Below the pieces are notes generated by a model. That model was not told the DNA's origin. It searched no databases and saw only the letters and a list, made by a program, of their open reading frames with translations. A DNA stretch of 64,000 bases, from contig NZ_JAPAAF010000004.1 in assembly GCF_025907915.1 (NCBI RefSeq), forward strand, positions 181,699 to 245,698. The letters run 5' to 3'. The stretch comes from Gaoshiqia sediminis. GTDB taxonomy: Bacteria > Bacteroidota > Bacteroidia > Bacteroidales > Prolixibacteraceae. Positions 16,451-25,866 of this stretch are shown one piece after another. Every line of letters begins with the position of its first letter. Positions within the stretch are counted from its first letter, which is position 1. The translations under genes were made by a program, and so were the position numbers.

Positions 16451-18586
16451 ATGACTCCGGAATTGATTCAACGTATAGCCGGTTTGCTCAATCTGAGCCC
16501 GGTACAGGTGAAAAATACGATCGACTTACTAAATGACGGCGCTACCGTTCCCTTCATTTCGCGCTACCGGAAAGAACGTACCGGCAGTTTGGACGAAGTT
16601 CAGATTGGCCGGATCAAAGATGAAAAGGCCAGCTTGGAAGAACTGCTGAAACGGAAAGAAACCATCCTGAAAACGATTGATGAACAGGGGCAGCTTTCAT
16701 CTGAACTTAAAAGCCGGATTGAAACCTGTTTTGATGCCACGGAGCTGGAAGATATCTACCTTCCGTACAAGCCAAAGCGTAAAACCAAGGCTTCGATTGC
16801 CCGCGAAAAAGGATTGGAACCTTTGGCAAAGATCATCATGAAACAACAGGAGAGGGACATAGAGGGCCGGGCCATGACCTTTGTGAAAGGCGAGGTAGAA
16901 ACGGTTGAAGATGCCCTGGCAGGCGGCCGCGACATTATCGCCGAATGGATCAACGAAAATGAAAAGGCCAGGAATATGGTCCGCCGTGCTTTCGATATAG
17001 GGGCAGTCATCAAAAGTAAGGTTGTCAAAAGCAAAGAGGAGGAAGGCGAAAAATACCGTGACTATTTCGATTGGGAAGAACCGTTGAAGCGCTGTCCGTC
17101 ACACCGGTTGCTGGCCATGCGCCGGGGCGAAAACGAGGGCTTTTTACGCTTATCTATTTCCCCCGACGAAGCCGGTATTCTGGAGCGGCTCGACCGCTTT
17201 TTTGTGCGGTCGGAAAGTGATTGCGGTCGGCAGGTTTCGCTGGCCGTAAAAGACAGCTACAAGCGTTTGCTGGCCCCTTTTATCGAAACGGAGTTTGCCA
17301 ATGCTGCCAAGCTAAAGGCCGACCAGGAGGCAATTCGGGTGTTTGCCGAAAACTTGCGCCAGTTGTTGCTGGCTGCGCCGCTTGGACAAAAGCGGGTGTT
17401 GGCCATCGATCCGGGCTACCGCACCGGCTGTAAGGTGGTTTGCCTGGATGCGCAGGGCAACCTGTTGCATAACGAAACCATTTATCCGCACAAGCCGCAG
17501 GAAGAAACCAAGCAAGCAGCGCGGAAAATTACATCGCTGGTAAGTGCATACCAGGTTGAAGCCATTGCTATTGGCAACGGAACGGCCAGCCGCGAAACGG
17601 AGCATTTTATTAAAAAATTGCGTTACGACCGTGAACTGAAAGTGTTTGTGGTTTCGGAAGATGGCGCCTCGGTGTATTCGGCATCGAAAGTGGCGCGCGA
17701 CGAGTTCCCGCAGTACGATGTGACAGTGCGCGGCGCGGTTTCTATTGGCCGCCGGCTGATGGACCCGTTGGCCGAACTGGTAAAGATTGACCCGAAATCA
17801 ATCGGCGTGGGACAGTACCAGCACGATGTTGACCAGAAAATGCTGAAAGAAAGCCTCGATACAGTGGTGGAGTCTGCCGTTAACCTGGTAGGCGTGAATG
17901 TGAACACCGCATCGAAGCACCTCCTGACCTATATTTCAGGGTTGGGGCCCCAGTTGGCCCAAAACCTGGTGGATTACCGGAAAGAAAACGGCGCCTTTTC
18001 GTCGCGAAAAGAATTGCTGAAAGTGCCCCGCATGGGAGCTAAAGCCTTTGAGCAGGCTGCCGGTTTTTTACGGATCCCCGATGCAGATAACCCGCTGGAC
18101 AATTCGGCTGTGCACCCCGAATCGTACCGCGTTGTGGAAAGAATGGCCGGCGATTTGAAGTGTACCGTGGCCGAATTGGTTGCTGATAAAAGCCTTCAGG
18201 AAAAGATTCATTTGGAAAAATACGCGGATGGAATCATTGGGATTCCAACATTGAAAGATATTCAGGCAGAACTGGCTAAACCGGGAAGGGACCCGCGGCG
18301 GGGCATTAAGGTGTTCGAATTTGCTGACGGCATTTATAAAATAGATGATTTGCAGGTGGGCATGATCCTGCCGGGAATCGTTACCAATATTACTAAGTTT
18401 GGAGCTTTTGTGGATGTGGGTGTTAAACAGGACGGGCTGGTGCATATTTCGCAACTTGCCGACCGGTTTGTGAGTGATCCCAATGAAGTGGTTAAACTTC
18501 ATCAGCATGTAAAAGTGAAAGTTACGGAGGTAGATATTGCCCGGAAAAGGATACAACTAAGCCTGAAAGATGTTCCTCAGGATTAG
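16451..18586 (+). CDS. tex: Tex-family RNA-binding transcription accessory protein
   Basis: A 711-residue Tex protein in the usual order: N-terminal helical region with the typical VPFISRYRKERTGSLDEVQI, YqgF/RNase H-like domain (LAIDPGYRTGCKVVCLDAQG), helix-hairpin-helix modules (LTYISGLGPQLAQNLVDYRK; LLKVPRMGAKAFEQAAGF), and a C-terminal S1 domain (GIVTNITKFGAFVDVGVKQD). Tex binds nucleic acid and associates with RNA polymerase and decay factors. A sequence close to a Bacteroidota -7 box (TATCTTCG) lies about 30 bases before the ATG. Convergent with the pspC gene; nothing odd in length or motifs. Confidence 0.95.
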   Translation: MTPELIQRIAGLLNLSPVQVKNTIDLLNDGATVPFISRYRKERTGSLDEVQIGRIKDEKASLEELLKRKETILKTIDEQGQLSSELKSRIETCFDATELEDIYLPYKPKRKTKASIAREKGLEPLAKIIMKQQERDIEGRAMTFVKGEVETVEDALAGGRDIIAEWINENEKARNMVRRAFDIGAVIKSKVVKSKEEEGEKYRDYFDWEEPLKRCPSHRLLAMRRGENEGFLRLSISPDEAGILERLDRFFVRSESDCGRQVSLAVKDSYKRLLAPFIETEFANAAKLKADQEAIRVFAENLRQLLLAAPLGQKRVLAIDPGYRTGCKVVCLDAQGNLLHNETIYPHKPQEETKQAARKITSLVSAYQVEAIAIGNGTASRETEHFIKKLRYDRELKVFVVSEDGASVYSASKVARDEFPQYDVTVRGAVSIGRRLMDPLAELVKIDPKSIGVGQYQHDVDQKMLKESLDTVVESAVNLVGVNVNTASKHLLTYISGLGPQLAQNLVDYRKENGAFSSRKELLKVPRMGAKAFEQAAGFLRIPDADNPLDNSAVHPESYRVVERMAGDLKCTVAELVADKSLQEKIHLEKYADGIIGIPTLKDIQAELAKPGRDPRRGIKVFEFADGIYKIDDLQVGMILPGIVTNITKFGAFVDVGVKQDGLVHISQLADRFVSDPNEVVKLHQHVKVKVTEVDIARKRIQLSLKDVPQD

Positions 18587-18617
18587 TTGTATGTTTTGGT
18601 GCCGGATGTTGTGTGGA

Positions 18618-18827
18618 TCAACTTTTTTTCGGCATGACCAGCCAAAGGATCACATAAATCAGTAATCCGGGAAAGCCTGCCGTAAATATAGACAACAACA
18701 CGTAAATAATACGTACGATGGTCGGATCAAGCTCGAAATACTCGCCCAAACCGGCCAACACGCCAGCAATTACTTTATTGTCAGAGCGTGTTAGTTTTTT
18801 CTTTTCTGGTTCCATCAGTTCCGGCAC
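18618..18827 (-). CDS. PspC domain protein
   Basis: A small protein made of one PspC domain: KKLTRSDNKVIAGVLAGLGE followed by YFELDPTIVRIIYVLL and a membrane helix (LLIYVILWLVMPKK). PspC proteins sense or support envelope stress responses in the inner membrane. The 69-residue version starts at GTG 18827, overlapping the TAG of the upstream gene by one base (TAGTG), which suggests translational coupling. An ATG at 18815 (MEPEKKK) is an alternative start giving 65 residues. Only the domain is clear; there is no pspA-like partner here. Confidence 0.85.
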   Translation of the reverse strand: MPELMEPEKKKLTRSDNKVIAGVLAGLGEYFELDPTIVRIIYVLLSIFTAGFPGLLIYVILWLVMPKKS

Positions 18828-19087
18828 TAATCTTCGTCTTCTTCGTCTTCGGCATATAAATTATCCTGGTTCTCAAATTCTTCTTCCAGGAAGTTTTCTG
18901 CATCTTCCAGCAACGCTTTGATTAGTTCTTCCGACCCGGGAGCTTCACTTAGCCAGTGAACTTTCTGGTTCGACCAGAAATCTTCAATGTCACTTTCAAC
19001 AATAAATTTAGGTTCTTCGGTATGTACCACAAAGATGGTGTCCGGACATTCCTGAGAGTTGTCTGCAAGTAAGAATTTTGGTAGCAT
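18827..19087 (-). CDS. Conserved acidic hypothetical protein
   Basis: An 86-residue protein starting at ATG 19087 (MLPKFLLADNSQECPDTIFV) and ending in a very acidic tail (YAEDEEDED). From memory, similar short MLPKF-LADNS proteins occur widely in Bacteroidota without a known role. There are no membrane helices or metal motifs. An upstream in-frame start at 19138 would add an unconvincing 17-residue extension. It is co-transcribed with the pspC gene through a one-base stop/start overlap, which hints at a shared envelope or stress role, but that is inference. Confidence 0.75.
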   Translation of the reverse strand: MLPKFLLADNSQECPDTIFVVHTEEPKFIVESDIEDFWSNQKVHWLSEAPGSEELIKALLEDAENFLEEEFENQDNLYAEDEEDED

Positions 19088-19301
19088 AATGGATCTGTTT
19101 AATTGTTCGTAAACAAAAATAGGCAAAAACCAATTCATAATGTTGATTTGTTTTTGAATTTTCAGTAAAAAAATAGGCCAGGTTCAGGAGTCGTTTTTTA
19201 TTTTATGTTACTAATCGGTTGGTTTGTGGATAAAATGTTTTATTTATTTGGTCTTCAAAAAAACTAAATTGTATTTTAGGCTGGCAAATTAAACGGGGCT
19301 T

Positions 19302-20981
19302 ATGAATAATTTAAACGGATTTCTTTCGGTAATTGATGGTTACATTGGGGGTAGCGATTGGTTTGTGTACTTGCTTTTGGGAACGGGCCTGTTTTTTACC
19401 CTTTATCTGAAGTTTCCGCAGTTCCGTTACCTGAAACATGCCTTACGAATTGTGCGCGGAAAGTTTGACCGCGAAGGCGATGTTGGGGATACATCCCATT
19501 TCCAGGCGCTTACCACGGCGCTTTCGGGAACAGTAGGCACGGGTAACATTGCCGGGGTGGCCCTTGCCATTCATCTGGGTGGTCCTGCTGCCTTGTTTTG
19601 GATGTTGGTGACTGCCATGCTGGGGATGACCACCAAATTTGTTGAAGTTACCCTTTCGCATAAATACCGTGAGAAAACGGATGATGGCACGATGGCCGGG
19701 GGGCCGATGTATTACATGAAAAACCGGCTCAACCTGAAATGGTTGGCCGTTATTTTTGCGGTGGCCACGGTTTTCTCCTCGTTTGGCACAGGCAGTTTGC
19801 CCCAGGTCAATTCGATTTCCAATTCCATGTTTACCACGTTCGGGATTAATAAGGTGCTTACCGGTGCTGTGCTGGCTCTGCTGTTGGGATTTGTGATTAT
19901 TGGCGGGATTAAGCGCATAGCCAAAGTTACCTCGAGACTGGTTCCGCTGATGGCTTTCATCTATTTGACGGGGGCGCTGGCGGTAATCTTGTATAACTAC
20001 GAAAATATTGTTCCGTCATTTATAGCCATCTTTCGCGATGTATTGACCGGAACGGCTGCTGTTGGCGGTTTTTTGGGGGCTGGGTTTTCATTTGCCTTTA
20101 ACCGGGGGGTGAACCGGGGATTGTTTTCCAATGAAGCTGGCCAGGGGTCTGCACCCATTGCCCACGCTGCCGCCCGGGCACACGAACCGGTTTCGGAAGG
20201 GCTGGTTGCCCTGCTCGAACCGTTTATCGATACCATCATTATCTGTATGCTTACCGGGTTGGTCATTCTTTCGTCGGGTGTGTGGACCGAAAAAATCGAT
20301 AACCGGTTTCAGAATGCTGACATGCAAATATTGGCTTCCCAATATGATGACGGGCAACAAGAAGATCGGGAAGACTTGCATGATTTTTTGCTCGGAAGGA
20401 AAGATTTGCCCTTATTTTCGGGCGATCTGGAGGTTATTGGGGGAGTTATTCAGGATGAAGTTACCGTGTTGCATGCCCGGTCGGTGGCCGAGCACGTGAC
20501 GGTTTTATCGGGCGAAATGCTCTATTCGGGAACTGTGACTGTTCAAAATGGGACGCCGGTGAATCAAGGTCCGGTGGCTTTTCAGGGAAAATCGCTGATT
20601 CACAGTGCACCCCTCACTACTTTTGCCTTTACGAAAAGCTGGCTGGGCAACCGGGGCAGTTATATTGTGGCCATTGGCTTGTTGCTGTTTGCTTTTTCCA
20701 CGGCTATTTCCTGGTCATATTACGGCGATCGTGCTGTTACTTTTTTGTTCGGATCGAAAGCGGTTTTCTATTACCGCGTGGTGTATGTCCTGGGGTTTTT
20801 CCTGGCGTCGTTTACGGATACGACGATTATCTGGACATTTTCAGGAATTACTATTGCGCTGATGACTATTCCGAATTTAATCGGTATATTGTTGCTGCGA
20901 AAAGAAATGAAATCGGAAGTGAAAAGTTTTTGGCAGGAGTATGCCGTGCGGTTCCCCGGTGAAAAAGTTCCTGTTGATTAA
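19302..20981 (+). CDS. Sodium:alanine symporter (AGCS family) with soluble insert
   Basis: A 559-residue membrane carrier of the alanine/glycine:cation symporter family. Signature segments are [40 protein letters not shown] and the C-terminal [17 protein letters not shown]. It imports small neutral amino acids with Na+. The protein is about 100 residues longer than the classical ~450, because a hydrophilic stretch (~327-430) with a beta-strand-rich look ([20 protein letters not shown]) is inserted before the last membrane helices. The response regulator gene begins 21 bases after its stop, so the two may form an operon. Confidence 0.9.
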   Translation: MNNLNGFLSVIDGYIGGSDWFVYLLLGTGLFFTLYLKFPQFRYLKHALRIVRGKFDREGDVGDTSHFQALTTALSGTVGTGNIAGVALAIHLGGPAALFWMLVTAMLGMTTKFVEVTLSHKYREKTDDGTMAGGPMYYMKNRLNLKWLAVIFAVATVFSSFGTGSLPQVNSISNSMFTTFGINKVLTGAVLALLLGFVIIGGIKRIAKVTSRLVPLMAFIYLTGALAVILYNYENIVPSFIAIFRDVLTGTAAVGGFLGAGFSFAFNRGVNRGLFSNEAGQGSAPIAHAAARAHEPVSEGLVALLEPFIDTIIICMLTGLVILSSGVWTEKIDNRFQNADMQILASQYDDGQQEDREDLHDFLLGRKDLPLFSGDLEVIGGVIQDEVTVLHARSVAEHVTVLSGEMLYSGTVTVQNGTPVNQGPVAFQGKSLIHSAPLTTFAFTKSWLGNRGSYIVAIGLLLFAFSTAISWSYYGDRAVTFLFGSKAVFYYRVVYVLGFFLASFTDTTIIWTFSGITIALMTIPNLIGILLLRKEMKSEVKSFWQEYAVRFPGEKVPVD

Positions 20982-21002
20982 TAATTTACACTAAACTTTA
21001 GT

Positions 21003-21392
21003 ATGTTGACGGATTATTCAAACTTGAGTTTGCTGGTTGTGGACGATAGCCCGATCAATCACCGGGTGGTGACTTTGTCGTTACGGGGTCGCTTTCAGGA
21101 GATCGACAGCGCCTTTAACGGATTGGAGGCTTTTGAAAAATTCAGGCAAAAACCCTATGATATCATTTTGATGGATGCCATGATGCCGGTGATGAACGGT
21201 TGCGAATCGACCCTGGTTATCCGGTTGTTTGAGAAGGAGCAGGGCTTCGATAAAAAGGCCTGCATCATTGCCATGACTGCCAGCGATGGCGATGCCGATA
21301 TCGACCGTTGCCTGAAATGCGGCATGGATGCTTATCTGGGCAAGCCATTTTTGGCGAACCAATTTCTGCGGATCTTGGAAGAAATGTTTTAA
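21003..21392 (+). CDS. Single-domain response regulator
   Basis: A 129-residue receiver domain with no output domain. The acidic pocket is DD (14-15), the phosphoacceptor is Asp58 in LMDAMMPVMNG, Thr is in IAMTASDGD and Lys114 in GKPF. The PVMNGCE and ITAMTA-like pattern resembles CheY-like receivers paired with hybrid kinases. It lies between an AGCS symporter and mutS2 and may be co-transcribed with the symporter. No kinase is adjacent; it may serve as a phospho-relay or diffusible regulator. Confidence 0.9.
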   Translation: MLTDYSNLSLLVVDDSPINHRVVTLSLRGRFQEIDSAFNGLEAFEKFRQKPYDIILMDAMMPVMNGCESTLVIRLFEKEQGFDKKACIIAMTASDGDADIDRCLKCGMDAYLGKPFLANQFLRILEEMF

Positions 21393-21419
21393 GCGCTGGC
21401 ATTTACCGGCACTTCTTTC

Positions 21420-21427
21420 TATTTTTG
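21420..21427 (+). promoter_or_regulatory. Putative -7 box of mutS2
   Basis: TATTTTTG matches TAnnTTTG and lies 18 bases before the chosen mutS2 ATG, within the 53-base gap after the response regulator gene. No clear -33 TTTG is seen. Confidence 0.4.
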
Positions 21428-21445
21428 CCCCGGCAAAAAACGACT

Positions 21446-23932
21446 ATGGCAAAAATTTATCCGGATAATTTCGAAACAAAAATTGGATTTGACCGAATCC
21501 GTGAACTGATCAAAGGGAGTTGTCTCAGTACCCTGGGAAAAGACAAGGTGGATGAAATTACTTTTCTGACGCATCCCGGGCGCTTGCTTTTTGAACTTTC
21601 GGCAACCGAGGAATTCTCCAAATTGATTATCGAAAACGATACTTTCCCCACCAATTATTATTTCGACCTGCGGCCAGCCCTTTCAAAAATTAAAACTGAA
21701 GGGCGTTTTCTGGAAGTACAGGAACTGTTCGATCTGAAACGGTCGCTGGAAACCATCATGGCCATCGTTCGCTTTTTGACCAATCAAAAGGATGAAACGT
21801 TCCCCACGCTAAAAAAACTGCTGGAGCAGGTGAAGGTTTTCCCGTATGTGAAAGAACGCATCGATCAGATTTTGTCGCCCTACGGAAAGATCAAAGATTC
21901 GGCATCGCCCGAGCTGGGGCGCATCCGCCGGGAGTTGCTGGCCAAGCAGAACAATGTTTCCAAACGCCTGCACAGCATCCTGAAGCAAGCCCAGCGCGAC
22001 GGACTGATTGATGACGATGCCAGCATTTCAATTCGCGACGGACGGCCGGTAATCCCGATTTCTTCGGCGGTAAAGCGCAAACTGAACGGGATTGTGCACG
22101 ACGAGTCGGCCACCGGGAAAACCGCCTATGTGGAGCCGGCCGAGGTGGTGGAGCTGAACAACGAAATCCGCGAACTGGAATACGCCGAAAAACGGGAGAT
22201 TGTCAAAATCCTGGTCGAATTTTCGAATGATATCCGACCGTATTTGACCGAATTGATGGGGCAATACGAATTTTTGGGTACCATTGATTTTATCCGGGCC
22301 AAAGCTCAACTGGGCAACCGCATGGGCGCCATCAAACCGAGGATTGACCTGTACGGCCAGCTGGAGTGGAACAAAGCCGTTCACCCGCTGCTGAAATTCA
22401 ACCTCGAAAAAGAGAAGCGGACAGTGGTGCCCCTGGATATCTGCCTCACCCGTGAAAAACATATTTTGCTGATTTCCGGCCCTAACGCCGGTGGAAAATC
22501 GGTGTGCCTGAAAACGGTTGGCTTGCTGCAATACATGTTGCAGTGCGGTTTGCTCATCCCGGTTGACGAAACCAGTCGTGCCGGTATTTTCGACCAGCTG
22601 TTTATCGATATCGGCGACGAGCAATCTATCGAAAACGACCTGAGTACCTACAGTTCGCATTTGATGAACATGAAGTTCTTCCTGAAAAACGCGAACGACA
22701 ACACGCTGATCCTGATCGACGAATTTGGTACCGGTACCGAACCCATGTTGGGGGGCGCCATTGCCGAAGCCATTTTGGACCAGCTGAACCAGATGGGCGC
22801 TTTTGGGGTGATCACCACCCATTACACCAACCTGAAACATTTTGCCTCGTCGGCCGAGGGCATTGAGAATGGAGCCATGATGTACGATTCGCACCGTATG
22901 GAGCCGCTATTCCAGCTACAGATTGGCAAGCCCGGCAGTTCGTTTGCCTTCGAGATTGCCCGCAAGATCGGGATGCCCGAAATCATTTTGGAGGAAGCCA
23001 CGAACAAGATCGGCAAGGACCACATCAACTTCGACAAGCACTTGCGCGACATTTTGCGCGACAAACGATACTGGGAGTCCAAGCGCCAGCGCATCCGGCA
23101 GGTGGAGAAAGGCTTGGATGAAATTTCTTCCAAATACGAAGTTGACCTGAAGAAGCTGAACGAACAGCGCAAGCAAATCCTGGAAGAAGCCAAGGCCGAG
23201 GCCGAAAAAATCCTGTCCGAAGCCAACAAAAAGGTAGAAAACACCATCCGCGAAATCCGCGAGAGTCAGGCAGAAAAGGAGAAAACGCGCGCCATTCGTA
23301 AAGAACTGGAAACGTTTAAGGAAGAAGTGGTGCAGGCCGATACGGAACAGGATGAATGGATCAGGCGCAAGATTGAAAAGCTGAAGCAAAAGCAAAACCG
23401 CCGAAAAGAAAAGAAAGAAGCTGTCCCGGTGAAAAAGCAGGTAGCGGCCCCCAACGAAAAGAAAGAACTGGCGCCGGGCGACATGGTTAAAATTGAAGGA
23501 CAATCGACCATTGGCGAGGTGCTGGAAGTGGGCGAGAAGACGGTGGTGGTGGCATTCGGGCAGCTACGTACCTCGGTGGACCGCAAAAAGCTGGAGGTGG
23601 TGAGCAACAACGAGGCCAAACGCGAAATGCGCGGGTTGAACCGCACCAAGTCTAATATCAATAAAAACATTTCCGAGCGCAAACTTACCTTCAAGCCCGA
23701 CATCGATATTCGCGGCCAGCGCGCCGAAGAGGCCATTTCGAACATCCAGGCGTTTATCGACGAGGCCATCATGCTCGATGTACACGAGCTGCGCATTTTG
23801 CACGGCAAAGGAAACGGCATCCTGAAGGAAGTTATCCGCAGCTTTCTGAAAGCCGATCCCGCCGTCCGTTCCTTCCGCGACGAGCACGTCCAGTTTGGCG
23901 GCTCCGGCATTACCATTGTCGAGTTGGGGTAA
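21446..23932 (+). CDS. mutS2: Endonuclease MutS2 with Smr domain
   Basis: An 828-residue MutS2. The core lever/clamp region is followed by the ATPase (LLISGPNAGGKSVCLKTVGL, then TLILIDEFGTGTEP and ITTHYTNLKHFA), a long charged coiled coil (~520-680, rich in Glu/Lys), and a C-terminal Smr nuclease domain (DIRGQRAEEAISNIQAFIDE; LRILHGKGNGILKEVIRSFL). MutS2 lacks mismatch-recognition domain I. It suppresses recombination in some bacteria and splits collided ribosomes in others. ATG 21446 gives the family start MAKIYPDNFE; an open frame extends back into the response regulator but has no homology. Confidence 0.95.
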   Translation: MAKIYPDNFETKIGFDRIRELIKGSCLSTLGKDKVDEITFLTHPGRLLFELSATEEFSKLIIENDTFPTNYYFDLRPALSKIKTEGRFLEVQELFDLKRSLETIMAIVRFLTNQKDETFPTLKKLLEQVKVFPYVKERIDQILSPYGKIKDSASPELGRIRRELLAKQNNVSKRLHSILKQAQRDGLIDDDASISIRDGRPVIPISSAVKRKLNGIVHDESATGKTAYVEPAEVVELNNEIRELEYAEKREIVKILVEFSNDIRPYLTELMGQYEFLGTIDFIRAKAQLGNRMGAIKPRIDLYGQLEWNKAVHPLLKFNLEKEKRTVVPLDICLTREKHILLISGPNAGGKSVCLKTVGLLQYMLQCGLLIPVDETSRAGIFDQLFIDIGDEQSIENDLSTYSSHLMNMKFFLKNANDNTLILIDEFGTGTEPMLGGAIAEAILDQLNQMGAFGVITTHYTNLKHFASSAEGIENGAMMYDSHRMEPLFQLQIGKPGSSFAFEIARKIGMPEIILEEATNKIGKDHINFDKHLRDILRDKRYWESKRQRIRQVEKGLDEISSKYEVDLKKLNEQRKQILEEAKAEAEKILSEANKKVENTIREIRESQAEKEKTRAIRKELETFKEEVVQADTEQDEWIRRKIEKLKQKQNRRKEKKEAVPVKKQVAAPNEKKELAPGDMVKIEGQSTIGEVLEVGEKTVVVAFGQLRTSVDRKKLEVVSNNEAKREMRGLNRTKSNINKNISERKLTFKPDIDIRGQRAEEAISNIQAFIDEAIMLDVHELRILHGKGNGILKEVIRSFLKADPAVRSFRDEHVQFGGSGITIVELG

Positions 23933-24019
23933 GTGAACCGCCTTCCCCGGGTACTTCTTCCTGCAAAGCCGGAGACGGGGTGGTGGTTTCTGCCAAGCAT
24001 TCCGTTCTGACACATTCAA

Positions 24020-24330
24020 AACACTCTGGATTTTTTAAACCGGCTATCATCGCAAAATCGGTTTCGTACCATGCAAACACGGCAACTATCGATGCAATGA
24101 AGGTTTCGAACTGTGCAGTGGAGGCGCCTATCGGTGCAAACTTTCTTTCGAAGTATTGAATTTTACTTTCTTTCGATGCCGTGGAGGTTTCGAACTATGC
24201 AAAGGACAGTTCTATCTGTGCAGAAACGTTGCCGAACAAGTGAATTCTATTGGCTATCTATGCAGCGTGGATTTCGAACCATGCAAACAAGTTTTCTATC
24301 TGTTCGGTGAGAAACCTTCGAACGGTTTGG
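24020..24330. repeat. Degenerate 42-bp tandem repeat (about six full units plus partial ends)
   Basis: Units start at 24062, 24104, 24146, 24188, 24230 and 24272, exactly 42 bases apart. Degenerate half-units lie before 24062 and after 24313. The shared pattern is TTTCGAACnATGCAAA at the start of a unit and CTATCnnTGCA near position 25. Because 42 is a multiple of 3, open frames through the array read as 14-residue repeats, but none has a convincing start or continues into a known protein. The block fills most of the 453-base gap between convergent mutS2 and the SSS symporter. There is no spacer variation, so it is not a CRISPR array. Confidence 0.8.
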
Positions 24331-24385
24331 ATGATCCGCCGGGCAGCACGAGGCCACAGGGCAAATGACAAAACTGGTTAGCTCA

Positions 24386-25753
24386 TCATTTAGCGGGTTC
24401 TTCTTCTTTGTTAACGGGATTGAAGACAAATGGAATCTTCAGTATGATGAAGTTGATGGCAAAGGCCGAAACAATTACCCAGTTTCCCCAACTCATCCCC
24501 AAATTGGAAACCAGGATTTTCCCGGTAAGGGCTATGGTGCCGCCAATAATCATGGCTGGGATACTCAGCTTTTTATTGATTTTTATATCCGCCAGCGCTG
24601 CGATCAGCGGGACGATAAATGCCCCGGAGTAAAAGGCCAGCGCCAGCAAAAGGGTGCCAATGATCGATGTCACTTTCAAGGCAATCACCATGCTGGCCAA
24701 GCCGACAAGCACGATGAACAGGCGGGTTTCGTTCAGCGATTTCCGGTTGTCGATGTCGGGGTTGAACAGTTCGCTCAACATCATGGAGGCAGTCAGCAAC
24801 GTGGTATCGGCCGACGAAAGTACGGCTGAAAGCAGGGCCGCCGCCATCAGTCCCACAACCCATTCGGGCAGGTAAAAGTCAATCAGTTCCATTAAGGCAA
24901 CCGAGCTGTGAAGTTGTTCATACGGCAGGTTTTCGGTGGCGAAAACGCCCAGGTAAGTCGGCAAAAAGGCAAACGGGATGAGGATGGAAGCCACGATCAG
25001 GATGCTTTTACGGGCCGTGTTTTCATCGCGTGCGCAAAATACGCGCGAATAAATATCGGGGCCTACCACAAAGGTACTCGAAAAGGTGAGGAACAGGATG
25101 AACAGGTCAACCGGGCTGAATTGGACATTGAACGGGAAAGACGACGCGATGGGCGTGGTGTGTGTACCGTGTTCGAAATACAAAAAGATGCCCGAGAAAA
25201 GAATCCCCAACAGGATGATGATGGCCTGAAGGAAGTCGGTTTTCAGGATCGACACCTGGCCGCCAATCAGCGTGTAGGCAATAAACACCGCGCCCGACAA
25301 CCAAACGCCGTTTTCGTACGAAAGCCCGAAGATGCTGACCAATATTTTTGAAGCGGCAATTACCTGGGCTGCTACGATACCGGTCCAGGCCAGCGGAATG
25401 ATCACGGAGGCGGACTTTCGGGCCGTTTCGCCGTAAAAGCGGCCAATCATGTCGGTGAGGGTGAATTTGCCAAGTTGGTTTACTTTCTTTACCAACGGAA
25501 GCAGCAGCCACAGCCCGGCCGAGGCGGCCAGCAGGTACCAGGCCGCCGCCCAGCTTTGTGTCATGGCGAGGTTGGCCGTACCTAAAATGGCCGATCCTCC
25601 CAGAATGGAGGCCAGCAAACTGCCCGAAATCTGTAGGATTCCGTTCCGCTTTCCGGCAACGAAATAATCCACCGGCGATTTGATCCGAAAGGCGGAATAT
25701 ACCCCAATCAGCAATAGTACGAGTCCGTATGTGGCGAGAATGGCGATCTTCAT
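24386..25753 (-). CDS. Sodium:solute symporter (SSS family)
   Basis: A 455-residue, largely hydrophobic protein of the sodium/solute symporter family. Typical segments are YFVAGKRNGILQISGSLLAS near the N-terminus, GGSAILGTANLAM, SATFVVGPD-like FSSTFVVGPDIYSRVFCARD, and LLSAVLSSADTTLLTASMML in the sodium-site helix. Substrates of this family include sugars, proline, pantothenate and nucleosides; this one cannot be assigned. I chose ATG 25753 (MKIAILATYG); the open frame upstream to 25900 lacks membrane-protein character. It is divergent from iorA and its 3' end faces the 42-bp repeat block. Confidence 0.9.
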   Translation of the reverse strand: MKIAILATYGLVLLLIGVYSAFRIKSPVDYFVAGKRNGILQISGSLLASILGGSAILGTANLAMTQSWAAAWYLLAASAGLWLLLPLVKKVNQLGKFTLTDMIGRFYGETARKSASVIIPLAWTGIVAAQVIAASKILVSIFGLSYENGVWLSGAVFIAYTLIGGQVSILKTDFLQAIIILLGILFSGIFLYFEHGTHTTPIASSFPFNVQFSPVDLFILFLTFSSTFVVGPDIYSRVFCARDENTARKSILIVASILIPFAFLPTYLGVFATENLPYEQLHSSVALMELIDFYLPEWVVGLMAAALLSAVLSSADTTLLTASMMLSELFNPDIDNRKSLNETRLFIVLVGLASMVIALKVTSIIGTLLLALAFYSGAFIVPLIAALADIKINKKLSIPAMIIGGTIALTGKILVSNLGMSWGNWVIVSAFAINFIILKIPFVFNPVNKEEEPAK

Positions 25754-25804
25754 ATTGATTCGGCAAAAATAGGAAAAAGAATAGGGTTGAAGCTGACAAT
25801 TTAT

Positions 25805-25835
25805 ATTGTTTCTAAGTGGCAGGATGCTAATTTTG
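25805..25835 (+). promoter_or_regulatory. Putative promoter of iorAB
   Basis: TAATTTTG (25828-25835) fits the -7 consensus. ATTG (25805-25808) lies 19 bases upstream, matching three of four positions of the -33 TTTG box. The ATG of iorA is 31 bases downstream. Confidence 0.55.
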
Positions 25836-25866
25836 GGTGCGCAAAAACAAACCAATAAATTATTCC

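Noticed and set aside
22028..22894. Long minus-strand frame (288 codons) opposite mutS2.
   Set aside because: It lies fully within the mutS2 gene, which has strong domain evidence; its translation lacks known motifs.
24020..24330. CRISPR array.
   Set aside because: The units join directly with no spacers of unrelated sequence, and units differ throughout; no cas gene is near.
24113..24368. Two open frames through the 42-bp repeat that read as 14-residue repeats (for example FRTMQRTVLSVQ).
   Set aside because: They owe their openness to the repeat period, have no supported start or ribosome-binding region, and match no known protein family that I recognise.
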